This document shows positions 1 to 15,000 of a stretch of DNA of 64,000 bases, piece after piece; within the stretch, counting starts at the first letter, position 1; every line of letters begins with the position of its first letter. The notes under the pieces are model-generated. The model ran no database searches. It was not told where the DNA came from and was given only the letters and a program-made list of their open reading frames with translations. A program made the translations under genes and the position numbers. Origin of the DNA: Pardosa pseudoannulata (Eukaryota > Arthropoda > Arachnida > Araneae > Lycosidae); the NCBI GenBank assembly GCA_032207245.1, contig CM063508.1, positions 96,645,110 to 96,709,109 of the forward strand, given 5' to 3'.

Positions 1-34
1 TTATATTTCATTATATTCTCATTATATTTCATTA

Positions 35-715
35 ATTACTAGCTGCTTCGCACCCAGCCTTCGGTCTGGGTAATAAACGTTTCCAAGTAATAAAAATACC
101 GTCAAGATAAAATATAAAATTTGTATTTACCAAGTAATAAAAATCTAGTTTAAAATATTAAAACCTATAGCAATAATTTAGTTTTTGTTTACGAAATGGC
201 AACTGCGAAATGCGAACAATTTTGATAGATCATGACGAGTTTATAATTACTGAATACAAAAATGTCGCCAAGATAATAAAATAGAAAAAGATCATGCATT
301 TCTAAAAAATAAGGGATTAGCATTTAGAAGATGCAAAAATAATATCATGTACATATACTATCATAAATATCTACATTTACACTTGAAATTTAATAGAAAA
401 GATATATTTATGTGTTACTCGGATTACCAAATATCAGGCGAGAATGATGCTAACAATCAATAACACTGTCATTTTTTGACGGCATTTCAACAATGGAATT
501 GCACGTGCCACGAAATTAAACTGGTATTTTGGTCGGTTTTTCAATAATATCTTTCGAACTAATTGGAATATCGGAACGCGAATGGGCGAAAAGACTTCCC
601 CAGATCGTTCCGCGTCTTTTGGTACCTTTGGCGCCCTTCTGCTTCCACCGGTTTGCGAGGAGATAGACGCACATAGATAGATAGATAGAAACAGTCAGAT
701 TTTAATATATAAGAA
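35..715. repeat. Degenerate interspersed element, retroelement-like
   Basis: The left end carries a compact hairpin (positions 52-71) in which ACCCAGCC pairs with GTCTGGGT around a TTCG loop, with one mismatch. The right end (about 640-715) has a GC-richer stretch, then AGATAGACGCACATAG, a short GATA run and a TTTAATATATAAGAAG-like tail. Many arthropod non-autonomous retroelements end in a similar GATAGA/ACAG run plus AT tail, and similar elements begin with a CTAGCTGC-type GC hairpin. The interior is AT-rich and has no open frame. Treating both ends as one element is inference; they could be two unrelated fragments. I see no second copy in the window and no clear flanking duplication. Confidence 0.35.
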
Positions 716-1523
716 GATTATAGGTAAATTTCTTTAGGATAAATATTCACAGCACATTATTCTTTCATATTAAAACATTACATCACACTAGCATATAGCT
801 CGTCATATGACGGGATAAGTAAAATTTTATTTTTCCAGAATTGTAAAATACCCTAGAGGCTGGTAAAAATGGTTTGATTTTTGGCTGAGAATTATCTGGT
901 ACAAGTTCAAAAATTTGTTTATCTTCATAGTCTTCTAAAGTCTCCCGATACTGTGAATGCAGTTTAGAATCATAATGAATTCATATAGGAAGATAGTTCA
1001 AAGTTTTCTAAGATGCTTCGAAATTATTATTAAGTTCTTTCCAATTTTTTCCACAGTAATTAATGTAAGTAAAAGAATGAAACTATCATTTCCACTGCAC
1101 CCTGTAGGTATATAGAATTTAATATTAATACCGGTGATAAAATTTTCGTTGAAAAAAAAAATCGATGATTAAATTTGAAATTATTACATATGTACCTAAT
1201 CTATTATTTAAGCCAAATGTAAAAGAAAATTATGTATGTAATATCCAAATTCAGTTATAAAACGTATGAAAATAATGCAGACTATATTTAAGCAATTTAA
1301 ATTAAGAAATGATTAAATGAGATGGTTAAGGAAATGACGTCATAATGCTAGAAACAAATGCTATTTTTACCAATTTATTATGTGACAATTGGTAAATTTA
1401 ATTTCCTGCTCTCAATCGAAGAAAAAAGAGCTTGGAATAATGGAATTAAATCTTAGAAAAAGAATGAAGGGGCGGATTTCGAACGTTGCTAACCCTAAAT
1501 CATTAAGAATCCAATATGGATGA
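716..1523. other. AT-rich spacer, nothing recognised
   Basis: This is AT-rich sequence with short homopolymer runs. I see no open frame, RNA gene, terminal repeat or tandem periodicity. Confidence 0.6.
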
Positions 1524-4500
1524 CATATTCTCATCGTTTCGCTCCATGACGACTGCAACACGTTTAGTCACATACATTACACTCTGTTCCAGTCTGTTCG
1601 AGGTTTGAAGCTTACTATCTCCTCGAACTGACAAACCATTCATCTCAGAACACATTGTGTCATTAAACATTCCCGTAGTGATTCCACAGCAGCAGCGCTT
1701 TCACTATTCATGTAATACAAATTTAATATTATAATTAGACTGCTTTGAACTGTAAAATGTCCTACTTAATGTTATTTTGTATTCGATAAACCCAAGTATG
1801 TAATTTTTCATAAATGAGGTTAGCTTATATTGTATGAAACATATTAGTTATTTAAAGCCTTATTCGGTTCATCATAAAATAAAATATTCTTGTTCCTATA
1901 GAATAGTTTTTTTACAAGATATTTAATAACACTTAAACTTAAAAATTATTTAATATTGTTATTTCAAGTATGTTATTTTTTAAATAACATAAAACATTAC
2001 ACTAATTGAATTTTTTTAATTCATTTACCTGCAAGATAACTTTTGAAGTATGTGTATTAGAAGCTAAATTTTTATATCAAATTGACAATTATTAAATTAA
2101 AATTTTTTATTTCAAATTAAACTTTTATATCAAGTTATTGTAAATGTTAATTTTGGACAATTATAGAGTGAAAATTTTCAATAAGCATCACCTAATTGTT
2201 ATGTGTTAGATATATACTACACAAACTTCCCATATTCTACACGTTTTGCTCCGTGGCGACTGTACACTTTTAGTCACTTACATTATACTACGTTCCGGTC
2301 TGTTCGAGCTGTGAAGCTTACGTATCTCCTCGAACTGACAAACCATTCATCTCAGAGTACATCATGTAATTAAACATTCATGTAATAATTCTACAGTAAC
2401 AGCGCTTTCACTATTCTTGTAATACAAATTTAACATTATAATTCGACTGCTTTCAACTGCTAAATGTCCTACATAATATTGTTTTGTATTTGATATAAGC
2501 CAAGGTGTGAAGTACGTATTTTTCCATCACTGAGCTTTGCTTAAATTAGTATCAAACATATAATTTAATATCAAACCTATTGGTTATTCAAAGCCTTTTC
2601 CTATTTATCGTAAAATAAAATATTCTTGTTGCTATAAAATAGATTTTTACAAGATATTTAATAACATTTTAACTTAAATTATTTAGTAATGTTATTTCGA
2701 GTATGTCATTTTTTATATAACATAAAACATTATACTAATTGAAATTTGTTTAAGTCATTTACCTGCAGGGTAACTTTTGAAGTAAGTGTATTAGAAACTA
2801 AATTTTTATATCAAATTAACAATAAAGAAATTAAAATCTTTTATATTAAACTAAATTTTTTATATCAAGTTATTGTAAATGTTGTTTTTGGACAGTTATA
2901 GAGTAAAATTTTCAATAAACATCCCTTAATTTTTATGTGTTGGATATATACTACACAAACTTCCCATATTCTCACCGTTTCGCTCCGTGTCTACTGCAAC
3001 ACGTTTAGTCACTTACATTACACTCTGTTCCGGTCTGTTCGAGCTCTGAAGTTTACTTATCTCCTCGAACTGACAAACCATTCATCTCAGAACACATTGT
3101 GTCATTAAACATTCACGTAATGATTCCACAGCAGCAGCGCTTTCACTATTCTTGTAATACAAATTTAACATTAAAGTTAGACTGCTTTCAACTGTAAAAT
3201 GCCCTTCTTAATGTTGTTTTGTATTCGATATAAACCCAAGTAGTCAAGTAAGAATTTTTGTATACCTGAGGCTTGCTTAAATTATATCAAACATATTGGT
3301 TAAAGCGTTTTCCGATTTATCATAAAATAAAATATTCTTGTTGCTATAGATTAGTTTTTACAAGATATATAATAACACTTCAACTTCTAAAAGTATTTAA
3401 TATCGTTATTTCAAGTATATTATTTGTTAAATAACATGAAAATTTACATTAATTGAAATTTTTTTAAATTCATTTACCTGCAAGATAACTTTTGAAGTAT
3501 GTGTATTAGAAACTAAATTTTTATATCAAATTAACAACTATTAAATTCACTATTCTTGTAATACAAATTTAACATTATAATTAGACTGATTTCAACTGCA
3601 AAATGTCCTACATAATGTTGTTTTGTATTCAATATAAACCAAAGTGATCAAGTACGTATTTTTACATCACTGAGGTTTGCTTATATTATATCAAACGTAT
3701 TGGTTATTTAAACGTTATTCGATTCATCATAAAATAAAATGTTCTTGTTGCTATAGAATAGAGTTTACTTGTAAATAGTTTCAATTATATTATTTTTTAA
3801 GTAACAAAAAATTACATTCACTGCAAATTTTTTAAAATCATTTATCTTCAAGATAACTTTTGAAGTATGTGTATTATAAACTAAATTTTTATAATAAATT
3901 AACAATTATCAAATTACAAAATTTTATACCAAATTAAATTTTTATATCAAATAATTATATATATTTTTAAAGACAGTTATAGAGTGCATATTTAAAAATA
4001 AACGTCTATTAATTGTTATGTGTTAGATATATACTACACAAACCTCCCATATTCTCACCGTTTTGCTCCATGACAACTGAACACGTTTAGTCACTTACAT
4101 TATACTACGTTCCGGTCTGTTCGAGCTGTGAAGCTTACTTATCTCCTCGAACTGACAAACCATTCATCTCAGAACACATTGTGTCATTAAACATTCACGT
4201 AATGATTCGGCAGAAGCAACGCTTTCACTATTCTTGTAATACAAATTTAACATTATAATTATTCTGCTTTCAACTGCAAAATGTCTAACATAATAATGTT
4301 TTTTATTCGATATAAATCCAAGTGGTCAAGTACGTATTTTTCCATCACTGAGGTGGGCTCAAATTATACCAAACATATTTATTATTTAAGGCCTTTTCTG
4401 ATTTATAATAAAATAAAATATTCTTGTTGCTATATTATAGTAATTTTTACAAGATATTTAATAACACTTTAACTTCAAAAATTATTTAGTATTGCTTTTT

Positions 4501-4650
4501 CAAGTAGCCTTTTTTCTAAATAACACAAAATATAACACTAACTGAAAAACAAAATTAAATTCCATTACCTGTAAGTTAACTTTTGAAGTATGTTTATTAG
4601 AAACTAAGTTTTTTTTTATCATATTAACATTTAATATTTTTAAGCTTTGT
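1524..4650. repeat. Tandem repeat array, ~0.7 kb unit, five copies
   Basis: Using the shared anchor CACTATTC, copies lie at 1702, 2409, 3143, 3548 and 4226, giving spacings of 707, 734, 405 and 678. The fourth copy lacks its first ~300 bases, which explains the 405 step. Each full unit opens with ATATTCTC(A)CCGTTT-GCTCC near 1524, 2229, 2964 and 4046. It continues with a better conserved ~180 bp core, then a very AT-rich tail containing TAACTTTTGAAGTA and CAATAAAC-like stretches. Copies differ by scattered substitutions and small indels, so the array is old. Short open frames inside are not kept between copies. No transposon ends were found at the array edges. Confidence 0.85.
1592..1632. other. 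Conserved hairpin in unit 1 of the 0.7 kb repeat
   Basis: GTCTGTTCGAG (1592-1602) pairs with CTCGAACTGAC (1622-1632), 10 of 11 positions, with a loop of about 19 bases. The same inverted pair is kept in the other full units at 2298-2339, 3033-3074 and 4115-4156. It lies in the GC-richer core, the least diverged part of the repeat. Function is unknown; it may be structural or simply inherited. Confidence 0.6.
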
Positions 4651-6742
4651 AAACATAAAGCTTTTTAGTCAGTGATATTTTAAAATGAAAAAAATAAACT
4701 TAAAAATTGGAAATAAAATATAGGTTCTATCGTACTATTAAACAAAATGTATCACCGATATTAATATAGTTGAGGTTCACAAAATAAATATAATTTGTTT
4801 CTATTTAATATTAATTATTAGTTTCTTCGTTACATATAAATGTTATTTTATGAGTAAGAATATTTGTATTGTTTTTACTTGGTATATTTATTTTTTTAAA
4901 TGTATGCTTCCTTTAACAACACAAAATATTTTTTTATAATGCTAGACACTTTTTGACGATAAAAAATTTATTCTAAACATATTAGAAATTATTATAAGCT
5001 GAATCGTTATAAGAATGTTGTAATAAGGGTTTAAGATAAAAATTTACAATGTTCCCGTAAAAATATACAAGAAAAGGAGAAAAAAATTACCATACTTCTA
5101 CTGTAAAGGAGTACTACTGCATATTTAAAAAAATATTAAACATATCAAACAAAAAAATTAAAGTAAGAAAAAAGAAGCAAAAGTAATTAAGTAAAATTAG
5201 TTTGCTTAAAGACTGCCCAAAATTTAAACAATGTTATCAAATCCACATTACAATAGTTGAGGTAACGTGTAATACACTGATATTTATAAAATTGAGGATA
5301 TCTATTTACAAGTAATTTTTGGCGACTTAAGAGGAATATCCTAAAAAGTCGCAATAAATTTTGCAAACAAGTAACCATCTTCTCACAACTGTAAAAAATT
5401 AAAAATCAAACTTAAAATAATCCTTTCATAGCATTCCAAAATTTTAAAACTTATTTGAATTCTTAAGTTTCTATAGTTTAATCATGATTAAAGCCATAAT
5501 ATTGGAGTTACTTTATTTTCTTGGACCTTATCCAACTCGTTTGCAGTTTACTACCCATTTCTTCCTTTTGCTTTACCTCCAAGAATTCTAAACATTCGCG
5601 ATTTATTCCTGAAGTATTTAGAACGAGAGATTTCCGACGAAACTCCCACAGTTTACTATAAAGTACTAGGAACGTTTATGATGTGTTAAATAAGAAAATA
5701 TTGCTCAATTGACTGACATACATTCAGTAATTTGAGTGTGAAAAATTAGCTCTTGGAGCTAAAGTTTACCAAGGTTAAAATAAGATTGCAATATGTCATT
5801 GTTGTGATTATTGATTGTTAATAACTCTTTTTCTACCATTAATTCCTTTTTTTTAATCAGTGGTATTAAACTGTTTGTGAGTCCCACGTTTAATCTTTTG
5901 ATGTACAAGAATTCCTATCTTTTGATACACAAGAATTAAGTCAAATCCAAACAGTGAAAATATTCCTTGACAGTTGTTGAATTTGAGTTCACGGACAGTC
6001 CATTGTCCAAACTAATAAAATGATAAGTGTTTCTGAAAAGTATTCTAGGACTTAGAAATTAACTCTCCATAAATGTGATGCATAAACTGATTATTCATTT
6101 TTCAAAATCCCAAATAGAAAAACATTTTTATTTTCTAGGTGAGAAACTTTTGCTTGGAGCCTTAGAGGAAACAGTATCATAAATAACTAGCCCAAGCATT
6201 TAGGAGGCTAGGACTGTTGGTTTAAGTTATTTTCAAATGGATAAGGACACACATACCAACATTAAATTTTAAAACATTGTATTTCGGTATAGAGGGCTAT
6301 CGTTAATCGTGAGAAACTTTTAACTAGCGTTTTAGCAACATGTGGTAAAAACAAAATGATTTAAACATAGAAAGATTATCTTTAATGAAAATCCGGTGTC
6401 ATGATTTAACCCTTATTTGAGGCTTATTTCAGGTAATATTTTGAAAGTGAATGTATACTGAAATTTGGGTCATTGTGATATCATTATAACGTCGTTAATT
6501 TCTTTAATTTCATTTTAAATACCCCATTTCATTGTGTACTTTGGAGGGGAGTAATTATGAGGGAAACTGCTCAAGTTCTGGAATTTTTTACTTTAACTAA
6601 ACTTTAATAAATAATTGGTTCTGGAACATATGTATTTTTATTTTAAAGTTTATATTATTGATACTGTGGAAACAATAAGTTAAACAGGCAAAACTGTATT
6701 TTCCAGAAAGGAATATATGCAAGAATAAATTAAATCTAAAAA
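4651..6742. other. AT-rich spacer, nothing recognised
   Basis: About 2 kb of AT-rich single-copy-looking sequence. Frames are interrupted on both strands; the longest minus-strand frame (5187-5378) resembles no family I know. No RNA gene or mobile-element end was seen. Confidence 0.6.
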
Positions 6743-6900
6743 GCTAAACGATAGACAAATGAGTAGAATGTTTCTTTTCGGTAGCTTACTTAATGGGATC
6801 GAATCTCACTACCGATATGAATGATCGTAGACATTTGGAATTAGTTTTAATTTCCAGGTCTCATCAGCCCCCGTGTAGAAAAGCAACAGATGGTAGGAAA
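6743..6900 (+). mobile_element. tRNA-derived SINE, old degenerate copy
   Basis: It aligns along its length to the better copies at 10504 and 38977. It starts GCTAAACGATAGACAAATGAG, where the family has GCCGAACGATGGCCGAATGG. A damaged box B follows (GGATCGAATCTCAC, about 6798-6811), then the body with TGATCGTAGACATTTGGAAT and CCAGGTCTCATCAGCCC. Divergence is far higher than in the other copies, so this is probably the oldest insertion. AAATCTAA occurs just before (6732-6739) and just after (6902-6909) and may be a short target-site duplication, but the context is A-rich and weak. Confidence 0.7.
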
Positions 6901-6909
6901 AAAATCTAA

Positions 6910-8599
<1,690 letters not shown>

Positions 8600-9488
8600 A
8601 ATCTAAGGAAATGGAGTGCTTCCAGACATTATATATAGTTTTTTCTTTTATTCTGTCACATTCATTTTGTGTAAGAGTCCCTGAATGAAATAATTACCGG
8701 ATTTAGAGCAGCTTTAGTTCATTTTACATATTTGGGATATTTTTACGGAAATAGTTTATGTTAAACATTAATTAGGGATAAAATAAACGAAATAAAACTT
8801 ATCGAAATAAAATCTCCTGACTACCTCAACGCCGCGAAAATGTAAATATGTGTTACATATTTCATATTTAGAATGCTCACAAATAACATTTTATAAAGCG
8901 TTCATTAAATCATAAAGAATTTACTATCATGGACTTATTGCAATAAAAAGTTTGTTTCTGTCTCATTAACTCTTCATATAGCAAATGAGTAGGTCTTAGA
9001 ACTCTTGGTAAAATGAAAGCAAACGAAATAAGACGCATATATAAAAACATTTAACCGGGGATGTTGTTTCGCAGATGCTAAATAGCTTCATTATCTTTAG
9101 AAAGGAATTCAGTGGCTTATGGTTTAGTCAGTTTTTTTAAGCTAATCATTTAGCCACATTCATTTGGTGCAAGAATCCCTGAGTGAAATAATTACCGGAT
9201 TCAGAGCAACTTAGTTCATCTTACATATTTGGGCTATTTTTACAGAAAAAGTTTATGTTGAACATAAATTAGGGTTAAAATAAACGAAATTAAACTTTTC
9301 GAAATAAAATCGCCTGACTACCTCACCGCCCCAAAAATGTAAATATGTGTTACATATTTCATATTTAAAATGCTCACAAATAACATTTTATAAAGCATTC
9401 TTTAAATCATAACGAATTTACTATCATGGTCTTATTGTAATAAAAAGTTTGTTTCTGTCTCATTAGCTCTTCATATAGCAAAACAGTA

Positions 9489-9566
9489 GGGGTTAAAGCT
9501 CTTCGTAAGTAAGTAACTTATACACCCGACCCAGCTTACGCCATACGGGGATAAAGCTCTTCGTAA
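9489..9566. repeat. 58 bp insert with 20 bp direct repeats inside array
   Basis: GGGGTTAAAGCTCTTCGTAA (9489-9508) and GGGGATAAAGCTCTTCGTAA (9547-9566) differ at one base and bracket 38 bases absent from the sibling 496 bp units. The inserted stretch contains CACCCGACCCAGCTTACG and is clearly richer in GC than the array. It could be a tiny mobile-element remnant with a target duplication, or filler DNA from break repair. I do not recognise a family. Confidence 0.6.
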
Positions 9567-10490
9567 AACGAAAGCAAACGAAATAAGACGCATATATTAA
9601 AAAAGATTGAACCGAGGATGTTGTTTGGCAGATGCAAATTAGCTTCATGGTCTTTAGAAAAAAATTCAATGGCTTATGGATCAGTCAGTTTTTTAAGCTA
9701 CTCATTTAGCCACATTCATTTGGTGCAAGAGTCATTGAGTGAAATAATTACCGGATTCAGAGCAACTTAGTTCATTTTACATATTTGGGCTATTTTTACG
9801 GAAAAAGTTTATGTTAAACATAAATTAGGGTTAAAGTAAACGAAATAAAACTTTTCGAAATAAAATCACCTGACTACCTCACCGCCCCCAAAATGTAAAT
9901 ATGTGTTATATATTTCATATTTAGAATTCTCACAAATAAGTTTAATAAATCATTCGTTAAATCGTAAAGAATTTATTATTATGAACTTCAAAGTAATAAA
10001 AAGTTTGTTTCTAGCTCATTAGCTCTTCATATAGCAAAACAGTAGGTCTTAGAGGTCTAGGTAAAACGAAAGCAAACGAAATAAGTCGCATATATAAAAT
10101 GATTGGACCTAGGATGTTGTTTCGCAGATGCAAATTAGCTTCATGGTCTTTAGAAAGAAATTCAATGGCTTATGGCTCAATCAGTTTTTTAAGCTACTGA
10201 GTTAGTCACATTCATTTTGTGCAAGAGTTCCCAAATGAAATAATTACCGGATTTAGAGCAGCCTTAGTTCATTTTACATATTTAGTCTATTTTTACGGAA
10301 AAGTTTATGTTAAACATAAATTAGTGTTAGAATAAATGAAATAAAATCGCCTGACTATTTCACGCCCCGAAAAATGTAAATACGTGTTATATATTTCATA
10401 TTTAGAATTCTCACAAATAACTTTTATAAATAATTCGTTAAATCATAAAGAATTTATTATCATGGACTTCAAAGTAATAACAAGTTTGTT

Positions 10491-10694
10491 TCTGTCTCAT
10501 TAGGCCGAACGATGGCCGAATGGTTAGGGTGCTGGCCGTCGGAACTAGAGTTCGTGGGTTCAAATCCCACTATGGCATGGATGCTTGTAGCCGTTCGGAA
10601 TCGGCTTTAAGTAGTAGGTTCCAGTCTCATTAGCCATCGTGTTGCACAAAGTAGAACGTAGCGCTTCAAAACCAAACCAAATCTGTATCATTAG
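10491..10694 (+). mobile_element. tRNA-derived SINE with 13 bp target-site duplication
   Basis: The body is 10504-10681 (about 178 bp). It has a tRNA-like 5' part with a box A-like TGGCCGAATGGTTAGGG (from about 10513) and box B GGTTCAAATCC (10557-10567). A tRNA-unrelated 3' part follows, with GTAGCCGTTCGGAATCGGC and CTCATTAGCC, ending in AAACCAAACCAA. The flanks TCTGTCTCATTAG (10491-10503) and TCTGTATCATTAG (10682-10694) form the target-site duplication. Sibling units of the host array (for example near 11175-11190) carry the single, empty site GTCTCATTAGCTCTTCATA. SINEs of this kind are copied by the reverse transcriptase of a partner LINE, not identified here. Confidence 0.93.
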
Positions 10695-12062
10695 CACTTC
10701 ATATAGCAAAATAGTAGGTCTTAGCGCTCTATGTAAAACAAAAGCAAACGAAGTAAGACGCACATATAAAAATATTGAACCGATGATGCTGTTTCGCAGA
10801 TGCTAATTAGCTTCATGGTCTTTAGAAAGGAATCCAGTGGCTTATGGCTCAGTTTTTTAAGCTACTGAGTTAGTCACATTCATTTTGTGACAGAGTCACT
10901 TAGTGAAATAATTATCGGATTTGAAGAAACTTAATTAATTTTACATTTTACGGTTGTTTTTACGGAAAAGGTTTATGTTAAACATAAATTAGGGTTAAAA
11001 TAAACGAAATAAAAATTTTTGAAATAAAATCGCCTGTCCCTCTCACCGCCCCGAAAATGTAAATACGTGTTATATATTTCATATCTAGAATGCTCACAAA
11101 TAACATTTTATAAAGCATTCTTTAAATCATAAAGAATTTACTATCATTGACTTATTGTAATAAAAAATTTGTTTCTGTCTCATTAGCTCTTCATATAGCA
11201 AAACAGTAGGTCTTAGAGCTCTTGGTAAAATGAAAGCAAACGAAATAAGACGAATATATAAAAATATTGAACCAAGGATGTTGTTTGGCAGATGCAAATT
11301 AGCTTCATGGTCTTTAGAAAGGAATTCAATATCTTATGGCTCAGTCAGTTTTTTAAGCTACTGTGTTAGTCACATTCATTTTGTGAAAGAGTCTTTGAGT
11401 GAAATAATTACCGGATTTAGAGCAGCCTTAGTTCATTTTACATATTTGGGCTATTTTTAAGGAAAAAAGTTTATATTAAACATAAATTAGGGTTAAAGTA
11501 AACGAAATAAAAAATTTTCGAAATAAAAAAGCCTGACTACCTCACCGCCCCCAAAATGTAAATATATGTTATACATTTTATATTTTAAATGCTTACAAAT
11601 AAAATTTATAAATCATTCGTTAAATCATAAAGAATTTATTATCATGGACATCAAAGTAATAAAAAGTTTTTTTTTGTCTTATTAGGTCATCATATAGCAA
11701 AACAGTAGGTCTTAGCGCTCTAGGTAAAACGAAAGCAAACGAAAAAAGATTGAACCGAGGATGTTGTTTCGCATATGCTAATTAACTCCATGGTCTTTAT
11801 ACAGAAACTCGTTGGCTTATGGCTCAGTCAATTTTTTAAGCTACTGAGTTAGTCACATACATTTTGTGCAAAAGTCCTCGAGTGAAATAATTACCAGATT
11901 TAGAGCAAGAATTTATTATCATGGACTTATCATGATTAAATCAAACCAAAGCAAACGAAATAAGACACATAAAGAAAAAGATTGAACCGGGGATGTTGTT
12001 TCGCATAGAAAAGAACTCAGTGACTTATGGCTCAGTCAGCATTTTAAGCTACTGAGTTAGTT

Positions 12063-15000
12063 TGGATTGATAATGCAAATCGTTGTAATTGTGAAACCAA
12101 ATTTCTTTCTTTAAGTGCTTACATTATATTGGCTTCGCATTTAATTCATGCGGCTACCTTCAATGGACTTTTTAAAACACAAAATTTTAATGAAACAAAC
12201 TTTTTTTATATTATAATTAATATGATTAGATGAAAGTAGCAGTAATTAAAAAAATTAATAAATTAAAAATATATCGCAATTTTTTAAGCCAAAATCTAGT
12301 GAAAACTATCATTTACGCCACACCTCATATAATAAATTTGAATGAATATTTTTCAGTAAAATCTATAAGATATATAACTGATACACTTACCTATGTCATC
12401 AACCAAAATAATTGAAATACTTCTAAAAAGTCTTAAACTACCAAAAATTTTACAAAATCTCGAATTTTTTGGAAAAATATTCATTTTTTTTAAAATAATC
12501 ATCTAATTAAATAAATAAATAAAAGAGTGGCAAGATTTTAGTTCAAAATATGAATATAACTGTATAAAATATTTGATGAATTTGATGAAAATTTCATTCT
12601 AATGTCTTGAGTACATTTTGTGAAATGACGTGATAAATGTCATTTCTAAAAATAAAGAAAAACACAAAGCAGCACTAAATAATACACACAAAAATAAACC
12701 AAAACCACTGTTTCTGAGAAAAAGGATTTAAAAATTTTATTACATCACAAAAAATGTATACTCACTGTAGATTCTTAAAACTTATCATATTTATAAGTCA
12801 ATCTCTCCTTTACTTCATTTTAAACTAATTTACTTTTTCCGTTATCTGTTAGTATCTTTCTTGATAATTTTGTTTCAGGTAGGGATTGAAGTCTGTATTT
12901 TTTAATATGCTCTTGGTCCATTTCCATGTAAGTTTTAAGAATTAGTTGATCAAGGGATATTATAAAATAATTTAAAGAAGCCTAAATATCCAGTGTAAGA
13001 CAAGAAATATTTACACCTAAAAGCAAAATTTATCTTTTAAGGAAAGTTTCTTTTTAGCAATATTGTCCATAGGAGGTTGTTAAACCTCTTATGGATCTCT
13101 CATTATTATTTTGAGACATGCCATGTAAACATTTTTTAACAAATGTTCATCACAATGAGTGTGTTAAATATGTTGATTTTATGATTTAAATTACAGAATC
13201 TGGAAGTCCCATGGTCTTTTCTAATAGCTGATTACTATTATGTAATGCTTGCTTTTGGCATTTTCAGATAACTTATACCAAAAATAAACTTTAAAATAGA
13301 GTAAATATCAAAAATTAATTTTAAAAATAAGAAAAAATGAATAGTGAATAACTATAAATGAACTGTAACGATATCGCAAAAAGAATGTGAATAAAACTCA
13401 AACGGTAATAATGTTGCCCCTTTGTTTCTTAAACTTAGTTAAGAAATAGCTGATAAATGTAAATAACAAATATGCAAGTAAAAGAAATTTGAATCTGTAT
13501 TTTATAAACAATTGGCAATTTGTATTCTTTAAGAGTAAAAAAAATAGTGTTCAAATAAGTTATGTACATTATGACTGTTATTTAAATGCCCACTTCGGGT
13601 TTCTTATTTATGCTATAACTTTGCTTCTAATTATCTTAAATAAAAAATACATCTTCGATACATAAATGTATGATCTATAAAATGGGTAAATAAAGAAAAT
13701 TTGGAAAATCTCTAAAAAAAGGAGGATTTTTTGCTAGTTACATACCTTAATACTATACCAATGTGTTTTATTCATTATTATTTCAATTTTATTACAGATT
13801 CAATTACAGTATTTCAATTTTAATACAGATCTTTCTACAACCTTGTATTTTAATTTATTTCTGGTATATATAAACAGAATTAAAGTACAATTATCACACT
13901 ATATATTTTCTGTTCAATTTGCGATTATAAAAGTAAAAACATGAAAATCAAACACACAAGAAACATATCGTAAATACCCAAGAAATTACTAAATTGCAAT
14001 TATTGTGTTTTTAAGTAATCTAAAAATGAGAATTTTGTATTATGGTGCTCGAGTTTTACTTTGATACAATTTTTTTGCATAACCATTCAAATAAATTCTA
14101 CATTGTTTTAGGTTTGAATGAAAATTAAAGTTCTTTATTTTAAAAATAACACTCTCAATTGTTACAGGATTTTTTTTTTAACCCTCGGTGGCAAACAGCC
14201 TTCCCTAAGGATTAGGCTTTCAAATGTTTACCACGAAACAGTTCACTCCGCAACAGTAAAACAAAAAAAAAAGAAAAAAAAATTAAAAAAATTTAGAGAA
14301 TATAGTCGTGAGTTATCATTTAAACAAAAAAGTCCATAGTTTAAATAACTAAAACGAAACCCTGGAAGAAGGTATCAATATGCTTGCCGTTAATATTAAG
14401 AAAAAAAAGGTTAAAACTAGCGAAAGAAGATTAAAAATAAACCAAAACTAGAACGAATCCCTAGTTAGGTGATGTTAAATGGTTTACAAGATAAAATTAG
14501 GAACAGGATACTTTTACATAATTAACTTAGAGAGGGCGGTCTCCAAGCATGGATCCAGCCCCGGAAGTGATAAAAAACAAACAGCTGTTACAGGATTTAA
14601 AAAAATACAAGTACAAGTAGATCCAAATACAAGTTTTATATTAAACGGGGAGAGTAATTTGATTACAATGAAGTGTTTTAATTGCCCAGTTGTTTTCTAT
14701 TTCTAATCAATGAACTTTCTACTGATTTGACTACAATATTCAAGGCATATGAAATACTACGGCAGCATGGCTAATCTTAATTGAAATTAGCAATGTTAGT
14801 AACTTATAAAAACATTCTTGACTACTAAAATGTTTAAAAAATATACCTAATTAATTAAAAAATAATCTGTCATATTTAACACAATTTGTGAATATGGTTA
14901 AGATTAATACGAGTAAATGTATGAGGGAAAATTAAATTTATGGAAAAAATAATCTTAAAAAATAAAGTTTAGTTTATAATGAATGTTATAAAAAAACTAA

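Larger units (their letters stand above)
8600..12062. repeat. Tandem repeat array, ~496 bp unit, seven to eight copies
   Basis: Anchoring on TAATTACCGG, copies lie at 8691, 9189, 9745, 10241, 10909, 11405 and 11889. Spacings are 498, 556, 496, 668, 496 and 484. The 556 step contains a 58 bp duplication-type insert and the 668 step contains a SINE; without them the unit is about 496 bp. Units share CTTCATATAGCAAA, AAAGCAAACGAAATAAGACG, GGATGTTGTTTCGCAGATGC and CACCGCCCC-AAAATGTAAAT. The last unit (about 11905-12062) is internally deleted. The 76-codon frame at 11230-11460 lies inside one unit and is broken in its siblings, so it is not a gene. Confidence 0.9.

Noticed and set aside
10504..10567. 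Functional tRNA gene
   Set aside because: Box A and box B are present, but the head does not fold into a full acceptor-stem tRNA by eye and is followed by the SINE body and AAACC tail. It is a tRNA-derived SINE, as are the other copies.
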